The notes beneath the pieces are model-generated. The model ran no database searches and had not been told where the DNA came from. It was given only the letters and a program-made list of their open reading frames with translations. Below, piece after piece: positions 52,490 to 61,945 of a stretch of 64,000 nucleotides of DNA. Origin of the DNA: Eubacteriales bacterium mix99 (GTDB lineage: Bacteria > Bacillota > Clostridia > Caldicoprobacterales > DTU083); the NCBI GenBank assembly GCA_038396605.1, contig CP121690.1, forward strand, positions 62,001-126,000. The letters are read 5' to 3'. Within the stretch, counting starts at the first letter, position 1. The number at the start of each line of letters is the position of its first letter. A program made the position numbers and the translations under genes.

Positions 52490-54154
52490 TTATTTGGCGG
52501 CCTTCGCCCATCTGTCATATGCCTTCTGTTTCAAATCCAGTAACTCGGGCAGCCCTATTTCATCCAATGTCTTAATATATTTGTCAAAGTTCTTAAGAGA
52601 CTCTTCCCCATTAATGAATTTTGATACGATTTCTTCCATATAGTTTTTAATGTCGGTTTCCAATAATGATATCCGCTCCGTTTCTTCCGCGGTATATCTC
52701 ACTGTCAATGGGAACTCGTCTGTCAGATACGGCTCCTGCCTTGTCTGAACCGCCTTTACTTTCATTTCCATAAGTGGAAAGTCAGCTGGATATGGCATAA
52801 AATTCAGATATTGAGGCAGTCCGGTATTCAATGTAATCCTGGCATCCTCCCGAAGGGTTTGAAAGTCCTTCACCGGTTCAATCCAACGGTAAGTCTCTCT
52901 CTTATCATCTGCATACTCCCACTGCTTCCCTTCAAAACCAAGAAACATGGAAACGCCATTCAAATCCTTTGCTTCACTATCCCCCTCCTCCAAATCAGCA
53001 TACCACATATCAAACCAACGCATGACTGCTTCCGGAGATTTGCATTTATCTGTAATCACGGCCTTTCCTGTGCCGACCGGCTGGTAAGCAGGAGCCACTT
53101 TCTTATCGTTAAATTCCGATGTCAGAGGCTCCAGAGAATCCTGAGGCGTTTTGACATCCGGAGGCAAGTTGGTAGGAGAAATGTTATATATCCCGATAAT
53201 CCCACTTCTTACTTTTGCAATATGCTGTTGGCTGGTCTGAACAAACAGCTCTGGATCAATCAGGCCTTCCGAGTATAGCTTGTTTGTATATTTCAGAAAC
53301 TCCTCAAATACCGGCAATGACGGAGTATATACCACTGTTCCGTTTTCCTGGACATCAAAATCCATTCCTCCAGACAAGCCGGTAAAGGCAGCACAGATAA
53401 AATCAAGGGTGTGCAGTCCGGCACCGCCCCATGGGATTTCATCATTGAGATCGCCGTTTCCATTGGGATCCCCTTCTCTATATGCCTTCAGCAGTTCATA
53501 CAGATCTTCAACAGTTTGCGGCATATCTTTTCCAACTGCTTCCATCCACCCGGCGTCCATAAAGTTGATCCATGGATTTTGTGTACTGGTCCTTATATAG
53601 TTCGGCAAGCCGTATATACTGCCGTTCAGGGAAGTGATGGCGGACTTGATATCCGGATACTCTTCCATTCGCTTCTTGAGATTCGGTGCATAATCGTCAA
53701 TGAGCGAAGTCAAATCAATGAATATCCCCTGTGCTCCATATTTTTCCTCATCATTGATGCCCATATCACGCAGAAACACATCGGGGTATTCCCCTCCATT
53801 TAGGGCCAGGTTCTTTTTTTCCTGATAGGTGGATTCCTCTGCCAGTTCAAACTCAAAATGAATGTTGGTAACTTCTTCAGCCTTCTGTATGATATCGAGA
53901 TCTTTCCATTCCACTCCGCCAGGATCCTTCTTGCCCATGGCGGTAATCGTCAATTTTTCCTTCGTAATGGGATAACCCGTAGGATTCAGATAATCCGGTA
54001 CATCAGGCTTGCCGCCTTCCGCCGTTTCGGTATGATTCCCGCCGGATGAATCTGTTTTCTTATCAGCGACATCTTTCCCTCCACTGCCGCAACCTACCAG
54101 GAGAGATACCACAAAAACAAAAACCAGAAATACATTTAAGATTCTTTTTTTCAT
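52490..54154 (-). CDS. Extracellular sugar-binding lipoprotein, LplA-like
   Basis: A 554-residue lipoprotein. The signal peptide MKKRILNVFLVFVFVVSLLVGC ends in lipobox LVGC (Cys 22) and is followed by a GSGGKD/SSGGNH linker. The mature part shows GYPITKEKLTITAMGKKDPGG, AEEVTNIHFEFELAEES, GEYPDVFLRDMGI and GAGLHTLDFICAAFTGLSGGMDFDVQENGTVVYTPSLPVFEEFLKY (motif split over the lobe hinge). ATG at 54154 has AGGAGG ten bases upstream. It is the last gene of its cassette: LplB-type permease (56233), YtcP-type permease (55187), binding protein. Sequence similarity to the pair at 42299/44101 is limited to family motifs, so the ligand is probably different. Confidence 0.9.
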   Translation of the reverse strand: MKKRILNVFLVFVFVVSLLVGCGSGGKDVADKKTDSSGGNHTETAEGGKPDVPDYLNPTGYPITKEKLTITAMGKKDPGGVEWKDLDIIQKAEEVTNIHFEFELAEESTYQEKKNLALNGGEYPDVFLRDMGINDEEKYGAQGIFIDLTSLIDDYAPNLKKRMEEYPDIKSAITSLNGSIYGLPNYIRTSTQNPWINFMDAGWMEAVGKDMPQTVEDLYELLKAYREGDPNGNGDLNDEIPWGGAGLHTLDFICAAFTGLSGGMDFDVQENGTVVYTPSLPVFEEFLKYTNKLYSEGLIDPELFVQTSQQHIAKVRSGIIGIYNISPTNLPPDVKTPQDSLEPLTSEFNDKKVAPAYQPVGTGKAVITDKCKSPEAVMRWFDMWYADLEEGDSEAKDLNGVSMFLGFEGKQWEYADDKRETYRWIEPVKDFQTLREDARITLNTGLPQYLNFMPYPADFPLMEMKVKAVQTRQEPYLTDEFPLTVRYTAEETERISLLETDIKNYMEEIVSKFINGEESLKNFDKYIKTLDEIGLPELLDLKQKAYDRWAKAAK

Positions 54155-54234
54155 ATAACTGTCTCCTCCTAAAATTGTGTTTTGAGCTTTTTATATATCT
54201 GTCCTTTAGACTTGTCAGGCTGCTTTGCAGCCCT

Positions 54235-54276
54235 CCTTGCAGGATGTTATAGTCTGGCAGAGATAGCCCTGCAAGG
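54235..54276 (-). other. Intercistronic hairpin between permease and binding-protein genes
   Basis: Perfect 9-base arms CCTTGCAGG and CCTGCAAGG around a 24-base loop, adjacent to a smaller GGCTGC/GCAGCC hairpin at 54218-54232. No T-run follows. It resembles the elements at 42231 and 62975 in the other two cassettes and may tune the permease to binding-protein ratio. Confidence 0.65.
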
Positions 54277-54290
54277 ATAAAGCGCAAGGG

Positions 54291-55187
54291 CTAACCCTTC
54301 AATGCTCCTATCATGACCCCCTTTACAAAAAATTTCTGGACAAAAGGATATACCATCATAATTGGCAAAGTGCTGACAATGATCAATCCGTATTTTATCT
54401 GCTCTGCTATTTTCAACTGATCGTTCATCGTTGCCATATCTCCGGTCAATATCATTTGTGCATCAAACTCGCTTTTGATCAGCATTTCACGAAGAATCAA
54501 CTGTAGCGGGAAAAGCTTTTCTCTCCTTAAATAAACAAGAGCTTTAAAATAGTTGTTCCAATGGGCCACTGCAAAAAACAACGCCAGAACTGCAATAATA
54601 GCAGAAGACAACGGCAAAATAATGGTGAAGAACAGCCGAAAGTCAGAACAGCCATCTATTTTGGCCGCTTCCTGCAGTTCCCATGGTATCGTAGATTGAA
54701 AAAAGGTCCGTGCAATGACGATATTCGTCATGTTTGTTGCTCCAAGCAGTAAAATAGCCCACTGCGTATCCAGCAGATGAAGCCCCTTCATCAACAGGAA
54801 AGTCGGAATCAGGCCGCCACTGAAAAACATGGTGATGATAAACACAATGGTAATTGCACTTCTCCCTACAAGATCTTTTCTGGATAGCGCATATGCTGCC
54901 GGGATTGTTACCACAAGATTGATCAGTGTCCCAAACACTGTATAAAAGATCGTATTGAAATATCCGCTTGCAATTCTGGGATCATCAAAGATATGGCGAT
55001 AACCGGCAAAGGAAATCCCTTTCGGTAACAGGATCACTTTTCCCGAGTTGATCAGATTAGGATCACTGATCGAAGCGATTACAACAAAATACAGCGGATA
55101 AAACGTTATAATAAGAATAAAGAATAATAAAATATAGTTGATACAGTTGGCAATCTTATCCCCTCTGGTTTCTTCTATAGCAGCCAT
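54291..55187 (-). CDS. Carbohydrate ABC transporter permease, YtcP-like
   Basis: A 298-residue six-span permease beginning MAAIEETRGDKIANCINYIL. The EAA loop is ELQEAAKIDGCSDFRLFFTIILPLSSA, and the C-terminus ends FVQKFFVKGVMIGALKG, as in YtcP-type subunits. ATG at 55187 has AGGAGG nine bases upstream. It lies 74 bases after the LplB-type gene and 136 bases before the binding-protein gene, with two hairpins in the latter gap. The protein pairs with the product at 55262 to form the channel; the AraC-type regulator at 56461 is the probable activator. Confidence 0.9.
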   Translation of the reverse strand: MAAIEETRGDKIANCINYILLFFILIITFYPLYFVVIASISDPNLINSGKVILLPKGISFAGYRHIFDDPRIASGYFNTIFYTVFGTLINLVVTIPAAYALSRKDLVGRSAITIVFIITMFFSGGLIPTFLLMKGLHLLDTQWAILLLGATNMTNIVIARTFFQSTIPWELQEAAKIDGCSDFRLFFTIILPLSSAIIAVLALFFAVAHWNNYFKALVYLRREKLFPLQLILREMLIKSEFDAQMILTGDMATMNDQLKIAEQIKYGLIIVSTLPIMMVYPFVQKFFVKGVMIGALKG

Positions 55188-55261
55188 GATTAAACTCCTC
55201 CTTTTTCAGGTAAATGATTTTGAGTATATTCCCATCAATACCGTCTTGTTCAAATCATTCT

Positions 55262-56233
55262 TTACCACAAATAAACATCGCTCACATCTTTGGAAATCTT
55301 ATTGACGATAACCAGCAGGATGAGATTGATTACTGTATTGAACAGATCAACTGCTGCAGAGAAACTATAATTGGCATTCACCAGTCCTGTCTTATACACA
55401 TAAGTCGAAATGATCTCTGCGTATTTCAGGTTCAGCGTATTCTGCATCAGAAACGCCTTTTCAAATCCTACGTTCATGACACTGCCGACATTTAAAATAA
55501 GCATGATAATGATGGTAGGCAGTATTCCCGGGATATTGATATGCCAGATCCTTTGAAACCGGGATGCACCATCTACAATAGCTGCCTCGCTTAACTGCGG
55601 ATCAATCCCTGACAATGCTGCAAGATAGATAATAGATCCCCAGCCCATACTCTGCCAAACATTGGTCCATACATATAAGTGACGGAATAAATAATCTTTT
55701 CCCAGAAACATGGTGGGCTTCACACCAATTAGTTTCCCCAGTTGGTTTACAATCCCGGTAGGACTGAAAAATATCAAAATAATCCCTACCATTACCACCG
55801 TAGAAATAAAATGCGGAGCATAGGTGACATTCTGCACGAGCTTTTTAAAGTGGGTATTCTTTACCTCATTTAGCATCAATGCCAATAGAATCGGCATGGG
55901 AAATCCCGCTGCAAGAGAATACAGAGACAGGCTTAGTGTATTCCCAATCACTCTTCTGGAGGAATAAGTCTGAAAGAAATTCCGGAAATGCTTCAGCCCT
56001 GCCCAGGGACTGCCCCATATTCCCTTGTTCGCGATAAAATCCTTGAAAGCAATTTGAACTCCATACATGGGAACGTAACTGAATAGGATGAAGTAAAGAA
56101 AAGCAGGCAAAATCAATATATAAAGCTGCCAATTCCGCATGATTTTATTCCAGTTGCTGGTTTTCCCTATATTCGTCCCACTTGCCCTGAGGATGCTGCT
56201 TCCATCCTCGCTTTTTTTGCTTACCAACTTCAT
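55262..56233 (-). CDS. Sugar ABC transporter permease, LplB-like
   Basis: A 323-residue permease with a 30-residue cytoplasmic N-terminus and six spans. Marks of the family are LYFILFSYVPMYGVQIAFKDF, NKGIWGSPWAGLKHFRNFF, the EAA loop DPQLSEAAIVDGASRFQRIWHINIPGILP, and the C-terminal NKISKDVSDVYLW. ATG at 56233 follows GGGAGGG by nine bases. It is the first gene of its ABC cassette; 227 bases separate it from the AraC-type regulator upstream, enough for its own promoter. A site related to the LacI operators of this region (GTGATCGATTAC) lies in that gap. Confidence 0.9.
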   Translation of the reverse strand: MKLVSKKSEDGSSILRASGTNIGKTSNWNKIMRNWQLYILILPAFLYFILFSYVPMYGVQIAFKDFIANKGIWGSPWAGLKHFRNFFQTYSSRRVIGNTLSLSLYSLAAGFPMPILLALMLNEVKNTHFKKLVQNVTYAPHFISTVVMVGIILIFFSPTGIVNQLGKLIGVKPTMFLGKDYLFRHLYVWTNVWQSMGWGSIIYLAALSGIDPQLSEAAIVDGASRFQRIWHINIPGILPTIIIMLILNVGSVMNVGFEKAFLMQNTLNLKYAEIISTYVYKTGLVNANYSFSAAVDLFNTVINLILLVIVNKISKDVSDVYLW

Positions 56234-56301
56234 GTAGATGGTCCCTCCCTGTCCCTGAGTCTTCTAAGTGCATGCAATGAAATGCCATGCAACTCTCTGC
56301 G

Positions 56302-56316
56302 GTGATCGATTACTGC
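56302..56316 (-). promoter_or_regulatory. Possible LacI-type operator upstream of the ABC cassette
   Basis: On the minus strand CAGTAATCGATCAC shares AGTAATCGAT with one strand of the operator at 52364. The palindrome is imperfect and no -10 was placed next to it. It may link this transporter to the same LacI regulon, or be a chance match. Confidence 0.3.
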
Positions 56317-56460
56317 TGAGAACTTCAAACCACATCCATTATAAAGACAGGGATCCGTCCGGTAAACCAACAGAATTTAATATGAGCCTTATTTTTTTAA
56401 TCACAGCTCCTTACAAGTCATTTATACCAAGCTTTTTATATGCTCCGAAAGGAAAAAGCC

Positions 56461-58821
56461 TCAGAATCGGTTTTGCTCCCGGTACACACCCGGTGTGATG
56501 CCTTCCAGTTTTTTAAATACCCGTGTTATTCCCATCTCATTTGCATAGCCCAGCTGATCACTGATTTCCGCGATCGTAATATCCGTGGAAACCAAAAGTT
56601 CCTTTGCTTTTTTTACCCTGCACTCCGCAATAAAATCCGTTATGTTTTTTCCTCTTTGCTTCTTGAATAACCCGGATAAATACGGAGAAGTCACTCCAAA
56701 ATAATCAGCTATGGAAGACAGGCCCAATCCGTTTTCACAATAATTTGCATTGATATATTTCTCCACATTCCGAATTAATTTTTCGCCGGGGCCTGTGTAT
56801 TGCTTTCGTACAGAACTACAGATATCATCTGCCATCCGGAGAATTTCCTTTCGAATGGTATCAATGTTCTTGTCTTTCACAGCAAGATCCGCTGGCAGAT
56901 TCATATACAGATACGTTTTATCATTTTGAGAATGCATGGCATTCTTTACTTTTAAAATAGTAGCATAAACATCCAGAATAAAATAATGTCCGGCATCCAG
57001 ACTGGTTTCCCTGGACTTGAAATTGATCTCAAAAAGAGTATTGAGGATCTCCCTTGAACCGGCATCATCCCCGGCACGAAGCTTGTTCGTGAGTTGAACC
57101 TCCATTTCGATGGGATAGTAATAATAATCATGTTTTACGGCAAGATCGTTAAAAAGCATACTGTCCTGTACTCCAATCAGTAATGCATAGTCCAAAGCCT
57201 TTCCTGCTTCATCGTAACATTCCCTCAGTTCAATCATCCTGCTGTGCGTATCGCTGATGCCGAAAACAACATTCAATTCACATAATTCCGACAGTGCGGA
57301 TCGAAACTCCATCACCTCATTTTTGATATCATTCCGGGAAATATCTCCTTCCTTATCCGGCAGAAGATTTAAAATAATTGCCATCCGGTCCGATTCTATC
57401 TCCACGAAATACAGTACCCCACGATTCGACAAAATCTCCATTCCTACATTCTGAACAACAAATCTGGCCAATGCCCATTCCTTTTCATGATCCCCTTCCA
57501 GAAAACTGCTGCTGACATCAATCTTTGCCACAATAGCAATAAAATCATCCGATACCATGTTTACTTTCATGAATTTCAGCGTTTCTTTGTCAATATCCGA
57601 AGGCTTCCCGTAACCTTTCAAGAGCTTCATCAGATAATCCGAACGCATTGTCGGCAAGTGCTCCGCTATCCTACTGGTTAATTGATTACGGTCATTCAAA
57701 ACATTTACTATGGAAGATTTGATATAGTCAAATTCATTCCGGCATGGCCTGGATTTCTCCGTGTCAATCTTCTTTGCCACCATATCCCTGATCTCCCTTA
57801 TCGGTTGATAACTATGATAGGCAAACGTATACGAAAGCACAATGCCTGCCAGGCAACAAGCCAACATCAACAGGAATGTAAACAACTTATCCCGGTTAAT
57901 ATCAGCCAGGTATACACTTTTTAGCATGTAAATGGCATAGGTCCAACCGGTATCTTCCGATACATCATATAATATGACTGCCTCATTTTCCCCTTCGTGG
58001 CAGGAAATGATATCGGCAGACGAAGCCATCCCCGATTTCATATCGGCAGTTAATTCCGGCGCATCCTTTTTTGCTGTAATGACCTCTTTATTCTTATCCA
58101 ACAGATAGACAAAACCTTCCGTAGCCCAATTGATTTTGTCCATTGCTTCCTCTATTTTTGATTGATCCATTAAGATAACAGCCTGTCCCAGAACATTTCC
58201 ACCGGCGGCAACCGGTATGGACTGAAGAAAGGTAATAACCTCCTTCTTTTGTGTCCCTGCATAGGTGTTCAGCTGTCTGCCAGGCAGACAGGTCTTGAAA
58301 TGATATCCGGATAATGTGTTTTTCCATGCATGATAATCCATGCCCTGATAGCTGTAAATCATACGATAGAATGGTTCGGATTCGAGACAAATGGTAGAGC
58401 CTATAATTTCGTCATTTCCCATGTCGTAAATATAGTAGTCATAAATGAAATCATATTTTGGCTGCGCTTTCATATCATCCATAATATCCCGGTAAGAGTA
58501 GAGAGAATAACTGCCTTTCAGCATCATCTCGACTTTTTTATCAAATACAATCTTATTGCTGATATCGTTCACAACTTCCAATCTGTTATCAATATCAATC
58601 TTCAGCTGATTCAGCATGGCGAAACTCGTTCGTTTGACATTCTCAAGCATCTTGTCTTCCATTCGGGCATAATACACCATATTGGATAACATGGAAATAA
58701 ACAGCATAACAAGATAGGAAACAAGAAAAAGGAGAAATACACTGCCCTTCTCCTTTCTGTCTCCCCTTTGATGGGCACTGAAAAATTTCAAAAAATGCTT
58801 CGGTATTCTGCCAGAATCCAT
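56461..58821 (-). CDS. Transmembrane AraC-family regulator with extracellular sensor domain
   Basis: A 786-residue one-component regulator of the same architecture as the product at 37863: membrane helix (about 28-50, SVFLLFLVSYLVMLFISML), extracytoplasmic Cache-like sensor (about 55-310), second helix (about 312-335, TFLLMLACCLAGIVLSYTF), linker, central cytoplasmic region with FGISDTHSRMIELRECYDEAGKALDYAL, and C-terminal AraC DNA-binding domain with LSSIADYFGVTSPYLSGLFKKQRGKNITDFIAECRVKKAKELL. The ATG at 58821 has GAGGG eight bases upstream; GTG at 58848 lacks a site. It precedes the LplB/YtcP/binding-protein cassette at 56233-52490 on the same strand and probably activates it in response to the sugar outside. 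Confidence 0.9.
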   Translation of the reverse strand: MDSGRIPKHFLKFFSAHQRGDRKEKGSVFLLFLVSYLVMLFISMLSNMVYYARMEDKMLENVKRTSFAMLNQLKIDIDNRLEVVNDISNKIVFDKKVEMMLKGSYSLYSYRDIMDDMKAQPKYDFIYDYYIYDMGNDEIIGSTICLESEPFYRMIYSYQGMDYHAWKNTLSGYHFKTCLPGRQLNTYAGTQKKEVITFLQSIPVAAGGNVLGQAVILMDQSKIEEAMDKINWATEGFVYLLDKNKEVITAKKDAPELTADMKSGMASSADIISCHEGENEAVILYDVSEDTGWTYAIYMLKSVYLADINRDKLFTFLLMLACCLAGIVLSYTFAYHSYQPIREIRDMVAKKIDTEKSRPCRNEFDYIKSSIVNVLNDRNQLTSRIAEHLPTMRSDYLMKLLKGYGKPSDIDKETLKFMKVNMVSDDFIAIVAKIDVSSSFLEGDHEKEWALARFVVQNVGMEILSNRGVLYFVEIESDRMAIILNLLPDKEGDISRNDIKNEVMEFRSALSELCELNVVFGISDTHSRMIELRECYDEAGKALDYALLIGVQDSMLFNDLAVKHDYYYYPIEMEVQLTNKLRAGDDAGSREILNTLFEINFKSRETSLDAGHYFILDVYATILKVKNAMHSQNDKTYLYMNLPADLAVKDKNIDTIRKEILRMADDICSSVRKQYTGPGEKLIRNVEKYINANYCENGLGLSSIADYFGVTSPYLSGLFKKQRGKNITDFIAECRVKKAKELLVSTDITIAEISDQLGYANEMGITRVFKKLEGITPGVYREQNRF

Positions 58822-58925
58822 GTTTCTTTCCCTCATCGGTGATCTCACACGCTTAAAGTATAGCAGCGTCAGTTGGATCTCGTCCGAACAATGGACGGCA
58901 TAGTCAACCGCCGCAAAGCTCTCCG

Positions 58926-60971
58926 TTATTCTAGTATAATCACCTCATATTCCTTTACCACGGGAATGGTCAGCTGTACCGTTCCATCCTGACAGGAGAA
59001 TTCACAGCGATCCGAATCCTCCACGGCGGTAATCCAATTTGCCCCATGAACCGTTTTGTCAAGGTGCAGCGTCACATGAATATCCTGCACCGGAAGAATA
59101 CGCTCAATGGGCCTTGCCATTTCACCGGTCATGTTGATGACGTGCAGAATATAACGGCCTTTGTCCTCCTGATGTCTCAGAACCATTTCCACGCTTCCGG
59201 GGGCATCGGTTTTCAGTATTTCAGAAGAAAACCGGTTCACAATATTTGCAACCAGGCACCGATAATCGGGATTGGTTGAGCTATAGTAAAACTCCCCTGC
59301 AGTACCGCCGATATAAACCCCAGCCCCTTTGCCGTACCGGTGTACTGCAATGGCAGGAAAACCGTCCGTCGGCAGTGCAACATATCTGCTTTCCATCGGC
59401 CTCAGGTAAACTCCGGGAATCTGCGTCCCACTGGATGGGGTGAACCGCACCGCAAGACTTGGAGAGGGGATCAGATCTGCGCTGAGGCCATGGGCCATCC
59501 AGCTGTCTTTCCGAATTCTGTGGAATCCTGTTCCGGGAGTCCCATACTCAATCGTTCCGTCCGTCTTTTGTATTCCAAGTACATCCTCAAGCCCGGATTT
59601 ACCCAGGTACCGGCCCTTTTCATCATAAAAACCGGTATCAAATGTGGCAAGGATCCTGCCTCCATTCTCAACAAAACTCCGTATGTTTGCTGCGGTCTCC
59701 CTGCTCATGCATGCGCATGTCGGCAGGATCAAAACATCGTATTTTGAAATGGTACCATCCTGGACATTGCATTCATCCACCACCTCGAACGGAATATGGG
59801 ATCGGACAAGCATTTCGTAGAAGCCCATAAAGGATTCATAATGGTTCCCCTGTTTTGCTTTCGGACCCAGCTGCTGGGACTGTGTGAAGTCCGTGGCGGC
59901 CACGCTGGAGGAATAATGATTGGCACTGTCCATGGACCACATCAGAGCCACTTTGGATACCGGCTTCGTATTTCGGTAACAGGATTCGTTCTGTTCCAGA
60001 AAGGCATTGAATTCCACTGCGGCCTTCCCACCGGGAGTATCCATAATGTAGGTAGGGGCATGGATGCCATACCAGACATTGGCGCCGTTGGCCACGGACT
60101 GCGCATAAAGGATCTTCGTTTCCGCCGCGGTATGCATATAATAGGAATACGGTTTATGATCCCCGGCAATAAAGATTACCGTCGATTTCCCCCTGGCCTG
60201 GGTTTCAATATAGCGGGCCATAGAATCTGCCTGCCACAGGGTCAGATCCCTGTTCACCCAGGCAAATCCGCCTTCCGCTCCCAACATGTCCACGTAAGGT
60301 TCCACTTTTCGGGTATTGCTGCCGGTAACATCGGCGCGAAGCGCAGAATTATTCAGATACAGGAGAATATCCGGATTGATGCCCTTTACGATATCATGTG
60401 TCTTCTTTATAAACTCTGTGACGGAATCCACCTTAAACTCCATAAGCTCTGCAGAAGAGGCGTCATGGATGGACTTTCCATAATGCCGGCGAAACTTATC
60501 GCAGCATGCCGGACAAAAACATCCCTGCTGGGTCAGAACAGGTCCATCCAGAAAAATACCATCGATCTCATGGCGGCAAAGCCCGGACAGATTGTCTGCG
60601 AAGTATGCAAACCACCCGCTGTTGATACAGGCAAAATAATCCACACCATAAGCCAGTATTTCCTTTCCGTCCCGATCTCTCTGCACCCATTCGGGATGAG
60701 CATCCCGAATGCGCTTCACAAAGCAGTGTACATTGAGATAGATAATTTCACGGATATGATTCCTGTGAGCCTCCGCAAGATACGAATCCAGCAGCACTCC
60801 ATGGCGTTCTTCCTCATAGAAGGCCATATGGCCTTCCGCAGTCAGATGCAAAAGCTGCTCCGTATTGAAGTGCCGCGGCACCACATGCTTTTTCAGAATA
60901 TCCATACTGTCTTCATCATATTTGCATTGTACGGCAGAAATCCTTAAAAATTCATTCTCCCACCATTTCAT
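58926..60971 (-). CDS. GHL6-type glycoside hydrolase-like protein with beta-galactosidase trimerisation domain
   Basis: A 681-residue cytoplasmic protein. The N-terminal TIM barrel (about 1-370) resembles the hypothetical glycosyl hydrolase 6 family: CKYDEDSMDILKKHVVPRHFNTEQLLHL, IREIIYLNVHCF, EIDGIFLDGPVLTQQGCFCPACCDKFRRHYGK with a CxCxxCC cluster, and LLYLNNSALRADV. The middle (about 370-560) is a GH42-like trimerisation domain with PVSKVALMWSMDSANHY, YDVLILPTCACMS and FVENGGRILATFDTG. The C-terminus is beta-rich. GIFLDGP holds the likely nucleophile. ATG at 60971 has GTGAGG six bases upstream. It precedes the AraC-type gene at 58821 and follows the ABC cassette at 64000-61052, which may supply its substrate. 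Activity is unproven. Confidence 0.75.
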   Translation of the reverse strand: MKWWENEFLRISAVQCKYDEDSMDILKKHVVPRHFNTEQLLHLTAEGHMAFYEEERHGVLLDSYLAEAHRNHIREIIYLNVHCFVKRIRDAHPEWVQRDRDGKEILAYGVDYFACINSGWFAYFADNLSGLCRHEIDGIFLDGPVLTQQGCFCPACCDKFRRHYGKSIHDASSAELMEFKVDSVTEFIKKTHDIVKGINPDILLYLNNSALRADVTGSNTRKVEPYVDMLGAEGGFAWVNRDLTLWQADSMARYIETQARGKSTVIFIAGDHKPYSYYMHTAAETKILYAQSVANGANVWYGIHAPTYIMDTPGGKAAVEFNAFLEQNESCYRNTKPVSKVALMWSMDSANHYSSSVAATDFTQSQQLGPKAKQGNHYESFMGFYEMLVRSHIPFEVVDECNVQDGTISKYDVLILPTCACMSRETAANIRSFVENGGRILATFDTGFYDEKGRYLGKSGLEDVLGIQKTDGTIEYGTPGTGFHRIRKDSWMAHGLSADLIPSPSLAVRFTPSSGTQIPGVYLRPMESRYVALPTDGFPAIAVHRYGKGAGVYIGGTAGEFYYSSTNPDYRCLVANIVNRFSSEILKTDAPGSVEMVLRHQEDKGRYILHVINMTGEMARPIERILPVQDIHVTLHLDKTVHGANWITAVEDSDRCEFSCQDGTVQLTIPVVKEYEVIILE

Positions 60972-60999
60972 AAGTATCCTCACCTTTCAGACTGTTTCT

Positions 61000-61008
61000 A
61001 TTATACCA
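61000..61008 (-). promoter_or_regulatory. Extended -10 promoter for the GHL6-type gene
   Basis: On the minus strand TGGTATAAT, an extended -10 (TGN followed by perfect TATAAT), about 35 bases before the start codon at 60971. The -35 position (GGGAAA) is poor, as is common for extended -10 promoters. So the gene can be transcribed apart from the ABC cassette before it. Confidence 0.65.
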
Positions 61009-61051
61009 TATTTCCAGGCATCTTTCCCCCGCAATAACATTTCCTCCGCAT

Positions 61052-61933
61052 TTAGCCTTTGATTGCTCCGATGAGCACTCCCTTGACAAAGTACTTCTGA
61101 ATGAACGGATACACCAGGAGAATAGGAACGGTTGCCACAATGATCAATGCATACCTGATACTTTCTCCGACAATCTGCTGATCCGCGGCGGGTCCTTCCA
61201 CATTGCCGGAGCTGATATTCTGCAAAAGGATTTCCCTCAGGATAAGCTGAAGCGGAAACTTGTCCCTGTCGCTGAGATACAGCATGGCTCCGAAAAAGGA
61301 GTTCCAGTGATCCACACCATAGAACAAGGTCATGATGGCGATAATCGGCATCGACAGCGGCAAAGCAATCTTCAGGAATATGACAAGATCATTGCACCCG
61401 TCTATGATGGCGGCCTCCTGCAGTTCCATAGGAACATTTGATTGAAAAAAGGTACGCATAATGATCATATTCCATGCACTGATCGCACCAGGAAGGATCA
61501 TCACCCAAAAAGTATCATACAGATTCAGCTGCTTAATGAGCAAATACATCGGTATAATTCCCCCACTGAAGAACATAGTAAAGGTGATATAGAAAGTCCA
61601 GAAATTCCTGCCTTTGAAATCCTTTCTGGATAAGGCAAACGCACCGGTGGATGTCAGAATAACGTTCAGTGCCGTACCGACGATGGTATATACGATTGTA
61701 TTTTTGTAACTGTTCCATACATCCGGATTGCTGAACACTTTCTCATAACCGATAAGGGTAAATCCCTTTGGCAGCAGTACCACCTCGTTTTTCATTACGG
61801 AAAGGGGATTGCTGAAGGATGCACTGATGACAAAGATTACCGGGTACAGGACGATGACACAAAAGAAGAGAAGGATCACATTCCTGATCAGCCGGAACAG
61901 TTTATCTCCCAATGTTTCATGTTGAAAAATCAT
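61052..61933 (-). CDS. Carbohydrate ABC transporter permease, YtcP-like
   Basis: A 293-residue six-span permease beginning MIFQHETLGDKLFRLIRNVILLFFCVIVLYPVIFVISASF (one hydrophobic span after the first 15 residues). EAA loop: ELQEAAIIDGCNDLVIFLKIALPLSMP. C-terminus: FIQKYFVKGVLIGAIKG. ATG at 61933 follows AGAGGTG by five bases. It is 12 bases after the LplB-type gene at 61946, so the two are translated together. It is the last gene of this cassette; the GHL6-type gene follows with its own promoter in the short gap. Confidence 0.9.
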   Translation of the reverse strand: MIFQHETLGDKLFRLIRNVILLFFCVIVLYPVIFVISASFSNPLSVMKNEVVLLPKGFTLIGYEKVFSNPDVWNSYKNTIVYTIVGTALNVILTSTGAFALSRKDFKGRNFWTFYITFTMFFSGGIIPMYLLIKQLNLYDTFWVMILPGAISAWNMIIMRTFFQSNVPMELQEAAIIDGCNDLVIFLKIALPLSMPIIAIMTLFYGVDHWNSFFGAMLYLSDRDKFPLQLILREILLQNISSGNVEGPAADQQIVGESIRYALIIVATVPILLVYPFIQKYFVKGVLIGAIKG

Positions 61934-61945
61934 TTTTACACCTCT

